Assembly: GCA_023422835.1 (NCBI GenBank)
Contig: JAFAGI010000012.1
Coordinates: 434,001 to 498,000, forward strand
Source of the DNA: Bacteroidota bacterium
Lineage (GTDB): Bacteria; Bacteroidota; Bacteroidia; Chitinophagales; Chitinophagaceae
Length of the DNA: 64,000 nt
Direction: 5' to 3'
Shown: positions 1 through 8,387 of the stretch, piece after piece
Position numbering within the stretch: position 1 is the first letter of the stretch
How the letters are laid out: every line of letters begins with the position of its first letter
The notes under the pieces: generated by a model
The model's database searches: none
What the model saw: only the letters and a program-made list of their open reading frames with translations
Told to the model about the DNA's origin: nothing
Program-made: the position numbers and the translations under genes

Positions 1-659
1 TGGCACTTGCTTCTGCCGGGCAGGTCTTCTGTAAGATTGGCTATGCGGGCATTAGTAAGCAAACGCGTGCCTTTATATTTTTCTTTAACACGTTTTCTAA
101 CTTCTTCTTCTACACAGTTCAGTGCCATTGCAGGCTGAAAAATACTGTTTGGGAAATGCGGAAAAGCTTCATCCTGACCGGAGATACCGGCAAACTTTTC
201 CACGTGGTCGTACCAAGGCTCCAGGTCTTTGTAACGTATAGGCCAGTCAACAGCTACGCCTTGCTTGGCGTTCTCTTCAAAATTCAGATCGCTCCACCTG
301 TAGCTCTGCCTACCCCACATAAGAGAACGGCCGCCTACATGATAGCCTCTGTACCAGTCAAACCTTTTGGTTTCTATATAGGGATTCTCAAGATCATTAA
401 CCCAAAAATCTTCATTAAATTCAGAATACGGGTAATCCCTTATATGCACCGGGTGATTATCACGCTGGGTTACTGTAAGCCTGCCGCGGTGCTTAAATTC
501 CCACGGGTTTTTATTGGCTGTTTCGTAGCCGCCGGGATGCTCTATATTCCTGCCCCTTTCCAGCATAATCACCTTCAGGCCTTTTTCACACAACTCTTTA
601 GCAGCCCAGCCTCCGCTGATACCCGAACCGATAACAATAGCATCGTATGTATTACTCAT
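1..659 (-). CDS. GMC-family FAD-dependent oxidoreductase (C-terminus beyond the window)
   Basis: About 219 N-terminal residues are present; the rest lies beyond the left edge. The protein opens MSNTYDAIVIGSGISGGWAA, a dinucleotide-binding GxGxxG fold for FAD, and continues with a conserved HVGGRSLMWGRQSYRW-like stretch typical of glucose-methanol-choline oxidoreductases. Family members oxidise sugars or alcohols and pass electrons to a membrane acceptor. The gene starts 10 bases after the stop of a gluconate 2-dehydrogenase subunit 3 homologue, the usual partner in Bacteroidota, so the two probably form one complex acting in or facing the periplasm. The substrate cannot be read from the sequence. 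No signal peptide is visible on this subunit, so export would rely on the partner, which carries an arginine pair near its N-terminus. Confidence 0.88.
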   Translation of the reverse strand, partial: MSNTYDAIVIGSGISGGWAAKELCEKGLKVIMLERGRNIEHPGGYETANKNPWEFKHRGRLTVTQRDNHPVHIRDYPYSEFNEDFWVNDLENPYIETKRFDWYRGYHVGGRSLMWGRQSYRWSDLNFEENAKQGVAVDWPIRYKDLEPWYDHVEKFAGISGQDEAFPHFPNSIFQPAMALNCVEEEVRKRVKEKYKGTRLLTNARIANLTEDLPGRSKC

Positions 660-669
660 AAATTTTCCG

Positions 670-1329
670 TTATATTGCCCAGCTTTTTTGCCCGGGTTTC
701 ATATCAACACATGATTCAAATTTTGCAGGAATGGGTATGTATTCCAATGCCTGCGTTGCTCCGATCTCCGAAGTAAAATATCCCAGCAAGGTAAGCTCAT
801 GCATAATGGGAAAAAAGTGTGATTCAGACCTGTCGTCTTTATCATCTTCCACTTTAGCTTCTTTATCAGCGGCATCAATGCCTCTGAAATCAACATTTTT
901 TAATTCAGATGACTTTAATTCTTCCTGCTCTTTCCTGTACTTCACAGTGTCTTCTGCCAATTGTTTGATCAGTGCATTTTTTTCGGGCACTGAGAGTTCT
1001 GTGAACTTTTTTTTGAATTTTCTTTCAGACAACCTGTCGATCTTTCTTAATCCTTTACTGAATTTCCTTTGATCGTCGGCGGTATAACAATCTTTCACCA
1101 TCATCGCTACAAAGGGACCCACACCTGCAGCTTTGGCACCCGGCGTGTTGGTGGCAGGCAAAATTGTATCTGCTATTTCAGCAATCAGTGATTCATCTTC
1201 TATAGTTAAAGCAATTCCTTTTTCTTTGTTTTCAGAACGGCAGCTGCTAAACAAGGCACTCATTGTAGGAGCAGAAACCGCAATGCCGAGCGCCAGCGCC
1301 ATATTTCTTACTGCTTCCCTTCTTTCCAT
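670..1329 (-). CDS. Gluconate 2-dehydrogenase subunit 3 family protein
   Basis: A 219-residue protein with an N-terminal export signal: MERREAVRNMALALG has an arginine pair at residues 3-4, then a hydrophobic stretch and LFSSC with Cys30, which could be a lipobox. The body (EDESLIAEIADTILPATNTPGAKAAGVGPFV) matches the small-subunit family that accompanies GMC oxidoreductases. In known complexes this subunit supports export and maturation of the flavoprotein. It is the first gene of a pair with the GMC gene. Its start codon lies 21 bases from a repeated palindromic leader element (1351-1525), which may control it. The family call is firm; the substrate of the complex is unknown. Confidence 0.85.
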   Translation of the reverse strand: MERREAVRNMALALGIAVSAPTMSALFSSCRSENKEKGIALTIEDESLIAEIADTILPATNTPGAKAAGVGPFVAMMVKDCYTADDQRKFSKGLRKIDRLSERKFKKKFTELSVPEKNALIKQLAEDTVKYRKEQEELKSSELKNVDFRGIDAADKEAKVEDDKDDRSESHFFPIMHELTLLGYFTSEIGATQALEYIPIPAKFESCVDMKPGQKSWAI

Positions 1330-1350
1330 GTATACATTTGTTAATATTTA

Positions 1351-1525
1351 ATTTTTCTGTTTGCCACATTGAATGACCAAAACCTAATTCTTTATTATCA
1401 TCTTTAGTTGGAAAAGATGTGTCATCTTGATGGGTTATTCTATGTGTGTTTTTATTTTCTGTTCGTGGCCTGTTATAACCATCTTCCGCGGTCTATACAT
1501 ACTTAATCTTATGGTTATTTCATTT
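1351..1525 (-). repeat. Palindromic leader element, copy A (two units)
   Basis: Read in the direction of the downstream gene (start 1329), unit 1 begins ATGAAATAACC (1523-1513) and closes with GGTTATAACAGGCCACGAACAG. Unit 2 begins CACATAGAATAACC (around 1446) and closes with GGTCATTCAATGTGGC, followed by the shared block GGCAAACAGAAAAA at 1351-1364. The order and sequence match the copies at 19587-19768 and 50939-51076, which also sit immediately before start codons in the same relative orientation. Copy A is the most diverged: the unit 2 ATG has become ATA and the unit 1 stem is imperfect. The rest of the 1330-1682 gap shows no gene. Confidence 0.8.
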
Positions 1526-1682
1526 CATTAACACAAACATTTTTTTGAAAGCGTTAAATTAAAACAAAATAAATAAACAAGCCTTAATTAATCTTTAAAA
1601 TATTTGTTTAAGTGCTATGATTTTAATCATATTATTAAAATGTCATTAAGCTTCTTTAAATTGCAGCCTAATTTTTCTGAAA

Positions 1683-2927
1683 ATGATCGATTTTTCAAGA
1701 TTTGAGTTGAAGAACGGGTTGCGGGTACTGGTACATGAAGATGATTCAACACCACTTGCCGTAGTAAACGTAATGTATGATGTAGGCGCACGCGACGAAA
1801 ACCCGGCACAAACCGGCTTTGCACATTTGTTTGAACACCTGATGTTTGGGGGAAGTATACATATTCCGGATTATGATGAGCCGCTGCAACTTGCAGGCGG
1901 AGAGAACAATGCTTATACAACCAATGACCTTACCAACTACTACTGCCAGATACCGGCAGAGAACCTGGAAACAGCATTCTGGCTTGAAAGCGACCGCATG
2001 TTAAGCCTTGCATTCTCTCAGAAAAGCTTGGAAGTACAAAAGAAAGTGGTTTGCGAAGAATTTAAAGAGCACTATATCAATAAGCCTTATGGAGATGCTT
2101 GGCAGAAGTTGAGAGAGCTGGCTTATACACAACATCCTTACCGGTGGATGACCATTGGCAGAGAACTTGCGCACATTGAAAATGCACAACTGCCCGATGT
2201 GGTAAACTTCTTTAAGAAATTCTACACCCCTGCCAACGCCATCCTGGTAGTTGCAGGAAATGTAACCGCAGCATATGTGAAAACGCTTGCAGAAAAATGG
2301 TTTGAATCAATTCCTGCCGGCAAAAAGTATTATAGAAACTTAGTGCAGGAACCAATGCAGCAAGCGCATAAGGAAGAGGTGGTGTATGCCAAAGTGCCTG
2401 TCGACGCCATTTATAAAGTATGGCATATAGGCAAAAGGCTCGACAGGAGCTATTACATTGCCGACCTAATCACTGAAATACTGGGCGGGAGTTCTTCTTC
2501 AAGGCTTTACCAGCGGCTGGTGAAAGAAGCACAGTTGTTTTCTTCCATTTCCTGCTATCATCTCGGCAGTATAGACGATGGCCTGCTGGCAATTGAAGGA
2601 AGATTGATAAAAGGTGTTGATATTAATATAGCAGAAGCTGCTATTGACAAAGAAATACACGATTTTCTGCAAAACGGGATTGAAGAAAAAGAACTCAACA
2701 AGGTAAAAAACAAGACGGAAAGCATGATACACTTTGAAGATATGAGCATCATGAACCGCGCCAACAGCCTTGCTTTTTACGAATTGCTGGGCGACGCAGG
2801 CCTCATCAATGCAGAGCTGGATCATTACAATTCGATTACAACCCGAGAGATTCATACATATGCGCGAGAGATTTTCAAAGAGACCAATTCCTGTACTTTG
2901 AAATATTTAGCAGAAGAAAGAAACTAA
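1683..2927 (+). CDS. M16 family zinc metallopeptidase (catalytic subunit)
   Basis: A 414-residue M16 (pitrilysin/insulinase) peptidase. The inverted zinc motif HLFEH is at residues 48-52 and a downstream CEEF (about 124-127) offers the third zinc-binding glutamate. Members of this family degrade peptides in a clamshell made of two homologous halves. Here the halves are separate genes: the next gene, 6 bases downstream, encodes the inactive partner. No signal peptide is evident from the chosen ATG (MIDFSRFELKNG), which begins the conserved first strand directly, so a cytoplasmic site is likely. Confidence 0.92.
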   Translation: MIDFSRFELKNGLRVLVHEDDSTPLAVVNVMYDVGARDENPAQTGFAHLFEHLMFGGSIHIPDYDEPLQLAGGENNAYTTNDLTNYYCQIPAENLETAFWLESDRMLSLAFSQKSLEVQKKVVCEEFKEHYINKPYGDAWQKLRELAYTQHPYRWMTIGRELAHIENAQLPDVVNFFKKFYTPANAILVVAGNVTAAYVKTLAEKWFESIPAGKKYYRNLVQEPMQQAHKEEVVYAKVPVDAIYKVWHIGKRLDRSYYIADLITEILGGSSSSRLYQRLVKEAQLFSSISCYHLGSIDDGLLAIEGRLIKGVDINIAEAAIDKEIHDFLQNGIEEKELNKVKNKTESMIHFEDMSIMNRANSLAFYELLGDAGLINAELDHYNSITTREIHTYAREIFKETNSCTLKYLAEERN

Positions 2928-2933
2928 ACAACA

Positions 2934-4217
2934 ATGAACAGAAAAATAGCGCCAAAAATATACAATGCATTAGACTTTAACCTGAAAATAAAGCCCTGTG
3001 CGCATTTCAGGCTCAGCAACAACCTGCCTGTTTATACGTTGCATGCAGGCAAAGAAGAAGTAGTATCAGTAGACTTTGTATTTTTTGCAGGCAATTCCTT
3101 TGAAGAAAAAAATATTGTAGCTGCCTCAACAAACTTTTTATTGAAGAATGGTACCGCCCAAAAATCTGCTTTTGAGATCAATGAGCATTTTGATTATTAC
3201 GGATCTTTTTTAAACAGAAGCTGTTATAATGAAACAGCCGCACTTACATTGCATGCGCTCACAAAGCATTTACCGGAGCTATTGCCCGCCATGGCTGAAA
3301 TACTTACAGATGCTACATTCCCGCAGGAAGAGCTTGACATTTACCGCACCAATGCGAAGCAAAAACTGGAAGTAAACCTTACTAAAGGAGACTTTGTGGC
3401 CAACAGGCTTATTGATGAATACGTTTACGGCTTTGATCATCCTTACGGCAGGTATACTTCTAAAGAAGCCTTTGATGCCATAGAAAGAGAAGAGCTGGCG
3501 GACTTTTATAAAAAACATTATACACACGGCAATTGCATGCTCTTTGTTTCCGGCTACCTGCCTGATGGGCTGGAAACGTTACTGGACCAGCATTTTGGCA
3601 AGCTGCCTTTTAATATCAGGCCATATGCTCCTGCTTCTTTCAATTATACTACACAGCCTTGCCCGCAAAAAAAACACACGGTAATCAATGACGAGAATGC
3701 TGTGCAGGGTGCCATCAGGATTGCGCGACCGTTTCCGGACCGGCATTCAGAAAACTACCCGAAAGCGCTCGTGATGAATACTATTTTTGGCGGTTATTTT
3801 GGTTCAAGATTAATGGCAAATATACGGGAAGAAAAAGGCTATACTTATGGCATTCACAGCTATGTTCAAAACCATATTAAAGATACGGCGCTCATGATCT
3901 CTACCGAAGCAGGAAGAAATGTGTGCGATGCCACCATAGCAGAAATATGGAAAGAAGCTAAAAAAATGCGCCAAGAACCTGTGGATGAAGAAGAATTAAT
4001 GCTGGTAAAAAATTACCTGATCGGCAGTATACTGGCAGATATTGACGGGCCGTTCCAGATCATGAACCACTGGAAAACATATGTTTTGCAAGGGCTGGAT
4101 GAAAACTATTTTTACAAAAGCACTAATGATATTAAAAACGTAACTTCGGAGGAAATACAATATTTTGCTCAAAAATACCTGCAGGAAGAAGATTTCTGGC
4201 AATTAGTAGTTTATTAA
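2934..4217 (+). CDS. M16 family peptidase-like protein (non-catalytic partner)
   Basis: A 427-residue M16 homologue without the HxxEH motif: the equivalent region reads NFLLKNGTAQKSAFEINEHF. It keeps the C-terminal substrate-handling signature RLMANIREEKGYTYGIHS, in which Arg and Tyr position the peptide in known heterodimeric M16 enzymes. It follows the catalytic subunit by 6 bases, so the pair is almost certainly co-transcribed and heterodimeric. The loss of zinc ligands is normal for this subunit class and does not indicate decay. Confidence 0.9.
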   Translation: MNRKIAPKIYNALDFNLKIKPCAHFRLSNNLPVYTLHAGKEEVVSVDFVFFAGNSFEEKNIVAASTNFLLKNGTAQKSAFEINEHFDYYGSFLNRSCYNETAALTLHALTKHLPELLPAMAEILTDATFPQEELDIYRTNAKQKLEVNLTKGDFVANRLIDEYVYGFDHPYGRYTSKEAFDAIEREELADFYKKHYTHGNCMLFVSGYLPDGLETLLDQHFGKLPFNIRPYAPASFNYTTQPCPQKKHTVINDENAVQGAIRIARPFPDRHSENYPKALVMNTIFGGYFGSRLMANIREEKGYTYGIHSYVQNHIKDTALMISTEAGRNVCDATIAEIWKEAKKMRQEPVDEEELMLVKNYLIGSILADIDGPFQIMNHWKTYVLQGLDENYFYKSTNDIKNVTSEEIQYFAQKYLQEEDFWQLVVY

Positions 4218-4236
4218 AATTTAAAAACAACATATC

Positions 4237-4587
4237 ATGGGATTTATAGGACGGTTTCTTATCACAACGCTGGCTGTAATTATAGCTGCATATTTGTTGC
4301 CGGGTATTGAATTGAAGAACAATTTTACACCTTTGGTAGTAGCATTGGTGCTTGGGTTGCTTAATACGTTTATCAAGCCGATACTGGTGTTCCTGTCCAT
4401 GCCTATAACACTGGTCACCTTCGGATTGTTTTTGTTGGTGATCAATACTATCATTATTAAATTCACATCCGGCATTGTGGAAAGCTTTCATGTAGAAAGC
4501 TGGTGGGCAGCTTTTTGGTTCAGCATTGTACTTTCATTGGTTACCTTTGTTTTGGAATCGCTGATCGGAAAAGCCAGGGAAAGTTAG
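4237..4587 (+). CDS. Phage holin family / DUF360-type four-helix membrane protein
   Basis: A 116-residue, very hydrophobic protein with about four membrane segments: FLITTLAVIIAAYLLPGI, FTPLVVALVLGLLNTFIKP, ITLVTFGLFLLVINTIIIK and AAFWFSIVLSLVTFVLESLIG. The pattern and the LLNTFIKPIL stretch fit the widespread bacterial family labelled phage holin family 4 superfamily. Despite the name, most members are chromosomal, not phage, and their function is unknown. It lies 19 bases after the M16 pair and may be read through from it. No phage genes are nearby. Confidence 0.8.
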   Translation: MGFIGRFLITTLAVIIAAYLLPGIELKNNFTPLVVALVLGLLNTFIKPILVFLSMPITLVTFGLFLLVINTIIIKFTSGIVESFHVESWWAAFWFSIVLSLVTFVLESLIGKARES

Positions 4588-4778
4588 GATTGTTCGTTAT
4601 TAAATTTTTAATGCCATAACAATCACCTGTTATTCAGTGTTATCTCTTGTATTGCTTTCGCATCCTCGTTGCCGTTGTATATAAACTAAAATACTGTATA
4701 AGCATCACTTTCAAAGCATTATCTTTCTGCTCATTGTGCATCCCTCATAGCCGTTGTGGTTAAACAATGAAATAAACC

Positions 4779-5282
4779 TTAGTTCTGCTTAAGATATTCG
4801 TCAAATTTCCTGATAAAATTTTCATTGCTGTAATCTGCTGCGCCTTCATAAAACATGATCACTTTTCCTGATTTATCAAAAACCATAGTGGTGGGCAATA
4901 CATCCCTGAACATACTTCTCGGGAAGCCGTTTACAGATTCATACACGGGAAGCTCAAATTTTCTCCGTTTCATAAAACGTTCTGCCTTTTTAAGTTCACT
5001 GTCAGCATCAACAAACAAAAACAATACTTCAGGATTATTTTTATAGAGTGTGTACAAATGATTAAGCCCGGGCATCTCCTGCACACATGGTCCGCACCAA
5101 GTTGCCCAGATATTCAAAAATACAACCTTACCCTTCAATTCAGACAAGGCAATAGTATCTCCTTTTAGGTTTTTAAAAATCAGCTCATGCTCAGGATGGT
5201 CATCTGCAGTCTGGGCGAATAATTGGACTGAACCTATGGCCAGCCAAAGAAATAATATAATTTTCAACGGTAGTCTCCTCAT
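4779..5282 (-). CDS. TlpA-like periplasmic thioredoxin
   Basis: A thioredoxin-fold protein of 167 residues from the chosen ATG, which gives a clean signal peptide (MRRLPLKIILFLWLAIGSVQLFAQ). An in-frame ATG at 5327 would place 15 residues in front of that signal, so 5282 is preferred. The redox motif WCGPC is at residues 62-66 after VVFLNIWAT, as in TlpA/ResA proteins that reduce disulfides in the periplasm, for example for cytochrome c maturation. It is divergent from the class D-like lipoprotein gene, with about 85 bases between the starts. The target protein is unknown. Confidence 0.88.
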   Translation of the reverse strand: MRRLPLKIILFLWLAIGSVQLFAQTADDHPEHELIFKNLKGDTIALSELKGKVVFLNIWATWCGPCVQEMPGLNHLYTLYKNNPEVLFLFVDADSELKKAERFMKRRKFELPVYESVNGFPRSMFRDVLPTTMVFDKSGKVIMFYEGAADYSNENFIRKFDEYLKQN

Positions 5283-5341
5283 ATTTTTTGGATGCTGTAT
5301 AATAGCAATAGTTAAAAGTGAAACCATAAAAAACTAATGCT

Positions 5342-5349
5342 TAGTTTTG
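5342..5349 (+). promoter_or_regulatory. Possible -7 promoter element TAGTTTTG
   Basis: TAGTTTTG fits the Bacteroidota TAnnTTTG -7 consensus and lies 19 bases before the preferred start of the downstream gene (5368). No convincing TTTG -33 box is seen, so this is weak. Confidence 0.35.
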
Positions 5350-5367
5350 CAGCAAATGTATGATGCA

Positions 5368-6141
5368 ATGCGAAATATTTATATGATAGCAGGTTTGGTG
5401 CTGCTTTTTATATCGTGTTCTCCGAATAACGTAACGCAGAACAACCATCTTGCTGAATTTTTCAAAAAATACCAGTTCAGCGGGTCATTTGCTTTGCTCA
5501 ACAATGCCAATGATGATTTCAGCATTTACAATTTAGAAGATTACCGCGATTCGGCATACGCCCCGGGCCCGGCTTTCGACCTCTTGAATGCAATGATCGC
5601 TATTGAAGCCGGCACTATCACCGATGAGAACAGCTTTCTGGAAAATACCGGATCAAACAACACCCTTAAAAACTCGTTTGAAAAAAATCCTGTATTCTTC
5701 GACAGCCTGGCTAAGCACACAGGCAAAGACCACATGCAATTCTGGATCGACAGCTTGCACTACGGCCAGGTAAAAATCGACCAAAATGTTTCCGCTTTCT
5801 GGAAAGACAATTCACTGAAATTAAGTGCTGACGAGCAACTGGGCTTTATTAAAAACTTATATTTCTCTAATCTTCCATTCCAGAAAAGGACACAGGCAAT
5901 TGGTAAAAACCTGTTGGGCAAGGAAGCGAATACCAAATATACACTGGCGTACAATAAAGGCATAGCGCCGCATGGCGATAAATTTGTATCGCTTATTACC
6001 GGCTGGATCGTGGAGAATAAGCATGTTTACTTTTTCAGCCTTACAACCAAACATGCAGAGAAGGAAATGCTCCGCGGAAACAGCGAAAAGCTGCTGAAAG
6101 AAATTTTAAAAGATTATGGCTTCTTTGAAGGTAAAAAGTAG
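5368..6141 (+). CDS. Class D beta-lactamase-like lipoprotein lacking catalytic residues
   Basis: A 257-residue exported protein starting MRNIYMIAGLVLLFISCSPN, a likely lipoprotein signal with Cys in LFISC. In-frame TTG (5347) and ATG (5356) starts are possible, but 5368 gives the best signal. The fold is recognisable as class D penicillin-binding: PAFDLLNAMIAIEAGTITDE parallels the STFKIPNALIALE region of OXA enzymes, and SLITGWIVENKHVYFFSL parallels the FTGYVEKGDNVYFFAL strand pair. The serine and lysine of STFK are replaced by Pro and Asp (PAFD), and the KTG box reads NKG. By family knowledge such a protein cannot acylate a beta-lactam; it may bind ligands or partners, or be an evolved relic. 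Its length is close to normal and the frame is intact, so selection probably keeps it. Confidence 0.7.
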   Translation: MRNIYMIAGLVLLFISCSPNNVTQNNHLAEFFKKYQFSGSFALLNNANDDFSIYNLEDYRDSAYAPGPAFDLLNAMIAIEAGTITDENSFLENTGSNNTLKNSFEKNPVFFDSLAKHTGKDHMQFWIDSLHYGQVKIDQNVSAFWKDNSLKLSADEQLGFIKNLYFSNLPFQKRTQAIGKNLLGKEANTKYTLAYNKGIAPHGDKFVSLITGWIVENKHVYFFSLTTKHAEKEMLRGNSEKLLKEILKDYGFFEGKK

Positions 6142-6217
6142 ATCACAAAAAGTTAAATTAATTGCAGTAACCTTTTTGCATCGTAATATTGGAATAATTT
6201 TAGAGAAATAGACATAC

Positions 6218-7240
6218 ATGTTATCGTTTGAAAATATTGAATTAGCCTGGGCATTACTCATCATCATTCCTTTAATACTGCTGTTTGCCGGCGTTGTGAA
6301 ATGGAAGAAAAAAATAGCGCTCAGCATCGGCGATCATAAGCTGGTAAAGAGGCTTACACAAAACTATGCGCATCGTAAATTCAAGCTTAAACTGCTATTG
6401 ATGATTGCCGCAATCATCATTGGAGTATTGGCAGCCATGAATTTAAGAATGGAAAAAAATGATGGAAGCAACCTGCTGTCTGCCAATAAACAAATGGGTA
6501 TTGACATTATCATTGCCTTGGACATAAGCAAGAGTATGCTTGCACAGGACATTAAACCTACACGCCTCGACCAGGCCAAACTGTTGATCAATAAGCTGAT
6601 TGAAAACCTGGGCAATAACCGCATCGGTGTAGTAGTTTTTGCAGGACAGGCAATCCTACAAATGCCTGTGACCAATGATGTGGGAGCAGCAAAAATGCTG
6701 ATCTCGAATTTAACGCCTGACATGATACCTGTACAGGGTACCGAGATCGGTAAAGCGCTGTCTATTTCAAATCAGGCCCTGGGAAATGTGGCAGATAAAA
6801 AACATAAGGCAGTGATCCTCATCACGGATGGCGAAGACCATGATACTAGGACAAACGCTTCCATCAAAGAACTGCAAGATGCCGGCGTGGTAGTGTTTGC
6901 GATCGGTGTTGGCAGTGCAGAAGGAACACCCATTTTCGACCCTGCAGCCAATGACTATGTACGCGACAATAACGGACAGACCGTGATCTCCAAATTGGGA
7001 GAAGACGGGTTAAACAAAATAGCACAACGTACTAACGGCGCCTATTTCAGGCTTGACAATGATTTGAATGCAGCTGATAAAATCGCCCGGGGCATTAATG
7101 GCATGGAAAAAAAATTGCTGAATACACCGAATGCCGGGGCAAAAAATTACATTTCCTCATTTCCAATTCTTATCGGACTGATGTTGTTGCTGTTGATACT
7201 GGATATATTTATTTCTGACAGAAAAAGAAAATCGGTATGA
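6218..7240 (+). CDS. batB: VWA-domain membrane protein, BatB-like
   Basis: A 340-residue protein with two N-terminal membrane segments (WALLIIIPLILLFAGVV and LKLLLMIAAIIIGVLAAMNL), a von Willebrand A domain exposed to the periplasm and a C-terminal helix (FPILIGLMLLLLILDIF). The MIDAS metal site DISKS starts at residue 102, with TDGEDHD further on. This is the layout of Bat aerotolerance proteins of Bacteroidota, which help cells cope with envelope or oxidative stress by an unclear mechanism. It overlaps the next gene by 4 bases (ATGA). No batA precedes it and no batD or batE follows, so the cluster is partial here. Confidence 0.8.
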   Translation: MLSFENIELAWALLIIIPLILLFAGVVKWKKKIALSIGDHKLVKRLTQNYAHRKFKLKLLLMIAAIIIGVLAAMNLRMEKNDGSNLLSANKQMGIDIIIALDISKSMLAQDIKPTRLDQAKLLINKLIENLGNNRIGVVVFAGQAILQMPVTNDVGAAKMLISNLTPDMIPVQGTEIGKALSISNQALGNVADKKHKAVILITDGEDHDTRTNASIKELQDAGVVVFAIGVGSAEGTPIFDPAANDYVRDNNGQTVISKLGEDGLNKIAQRTNGAYFRLDNDLNAADKIARGINGMEKKLLNTPNAGAKNYISSFPILIGLMLLLLILDIFISDRKRKSV

Positions 7241-7905
7241 AAAAGTTGCTAAGCATAATTTTATCCTTGTTTTTTATAGGTGTGTTTACAGAAAGTTCTG
7301 CCCAGCAAAATGGCAATAAAGAAGTGAACAAAGGCAATGAGGCATACAGGAAAGGCGATTTCGCAACGGCCCTGAAATTTTATGACCAGGCGCTGAAGAT
7401 CAATCCAAGCAATGAATTTGCGAAAGTAAATAAAGGCATAGCCTACAACAAAACCAACAAAACAGAAGAAGCAAACAAAGCCTACAATGAAGCGCTGAAA
7501 TCCGTCAGGGATGCTGGTTTGCGTTCAACAGTCAACTACAACAAAGGCGTCAACAACGCTAAGCAGGAGAAATACCGCGAAGCTATTGATGACTTTAAAG
7601 AAGCCCTGCGCAAAATGCCACAGGACCAGAAAGCAAGGGAAAACCTGCAGTTGGCCATAAACAAGGCCAAACAAGAGCAACAGAAAGACCAACAGGATAA
7701 AAATAAAGACAAAGGCGGCGGCGGCCAGGATCAACAGAAGCAGCAGAATGAACAACAGCAACAGAACCAGGACAAGAACAACATGAATAAAGAGCAGGCC
7801 GAGCGCTACCTCGACAACCTGCGCGAAGAAGAAAAAAACCTGCAGAACAAAATCATGAAACGCTCTGCCGGCGAAGGACAGCGGGAGACACAGAAAGGAT
7901 GGTAG
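7237..7905 (+). CDS. batC: TPR-repeat protein, BatC-like
   Basis: A 222-residue protein with a signal peptide (MKKLLSIILSLFFIGVFTES), TPR motifs (GNEAYRKGDFATALKFYDQALKINPSN and two further helical pairs to about residue 140), then a long low-complexity Gln/Lys/Asp linker (about 145-180) and a charged tail. This is the arrangement of BatC in Bacteroidota, thought to be a periplasmic scaffold for the Bat VWA proteins. The start codon overlaps the batB stop, so the two are translationally coupled. It is the last gene of the unit. Confidence 0.75.
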   Translation: MKKLLSIILSLFFIGVFTESSAQQNGNKEVNKGNEAYRKGDFATALKFYDQALKINPSNEFAKVNKGIAYNKTNKTEEANKAYNEALKSVRDAGLRSTVNYNKGVNNAKQEKYREAIDDFKEALRKMPQDQKARENLQLAINKAKQEQQKDQQDKNKDKGGGGQDQQKQQNEQQQQNQDKNNMNKEQAERYLDNLREEEKNLQNKIMKRSAGEGQRETQKGW

Positions 7906-7992
7906 CTTTAAGAAGTGAATGGCGCGATGCAGGTAAATGGAGCATGGTGACCAATAGGAAGTTAAAGGTAAGCTGTGAGGGTTGCGGTGAGT

Positions 7993-8376
7993 GCCTGACG
8001 TTTGTCGTGTCAGGTGTTTTGTGTCAGGTTTTTTCACCTGACAGAAAGTATTAATGCCAACGCAAGTCAATCATGCTTATAATGTTTCAAGAAGCCATAA
8101 TGTCTTTACTCTTTCACGATCGGAAAGAAATTGCAAACTATCTGTAATGATTTGTTTGTAGCTGTCGTTTTTCAGCAGGTGTTTTCACTGTAATATAGTT
8201 GCAGTAAAAAATTGCAAATAGTTGTCATACATGTTTTAAAGATAGCAACATATTCTATATTGCTCAAAATATGTCAGGTAAAATCACCGGACATGGCGAA
8301 AAATGATTTCACAACAAAGAAGATAAATCGAGGATAAGTTTAAGCTTTGTTGCCGTGTCAGGTATTTTCACCTGCA
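7993..8376. repeat. Cluster of TCAGGT...ACCTGA palindromes
   Basis: The gap between batC and the next gene has no credible gene but holds several related hairpins. TGTCAGGT with ACCTGACA spans 8022-8043, TGTCAGGT with ACCGGACA spans 8272-8293, and CAGGT with ACCTG spans 8359-8374 with an outer GTG/CAC. A fourth, CCTGAC with GTCAGG, is at about 7993-8013 and shares sequence with the first. Each has a short A/T-rich loop ending in C. They look like a small dispersed palindrome family, not classical terminators, since no T-run follows. Confidence 0.6.
8301..8343 (-). pseudogene. Duplicated fragment of the adjacent serine hydrolase gene
   Basis: These 43 bases match 8446-8488, near the 3' end of the neighbouring serine hydrolase gene, at 40 of 43 positions and in the same orientation. 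In the hydrolase frame the intact gene reads KLIRDLSSLLWNHF; the fragment reads KLILDLSSLL followed by a stop in place of Trp. It is a decayed partial duplicate lying just downstream of the gene, between two palindromes of the TCAGGT family. Confidence 0.75.
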
Positions 8377-8387
8377 CAAAAAATAAG

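Noticed and set aside
156..776. Open frame of 206 codons on the plus strand
   Set aside because: It lies antisense to the GMC oxidoreductase, whose protein matches a known family along its whole length; the antisense product has no recognisable domains.
4237..4587. Prophage marker (holin family)
   Set aside because: No other phage genes or attachment sites are nearby; this family is mostly chromosomal.
7525..8070. 181-codon frame opposite batC
   Set aside because: Its leucine- and phenylalanine-rich product is the mirror of the Gln/Lys-rich linker of batC, a common antisense artefact.
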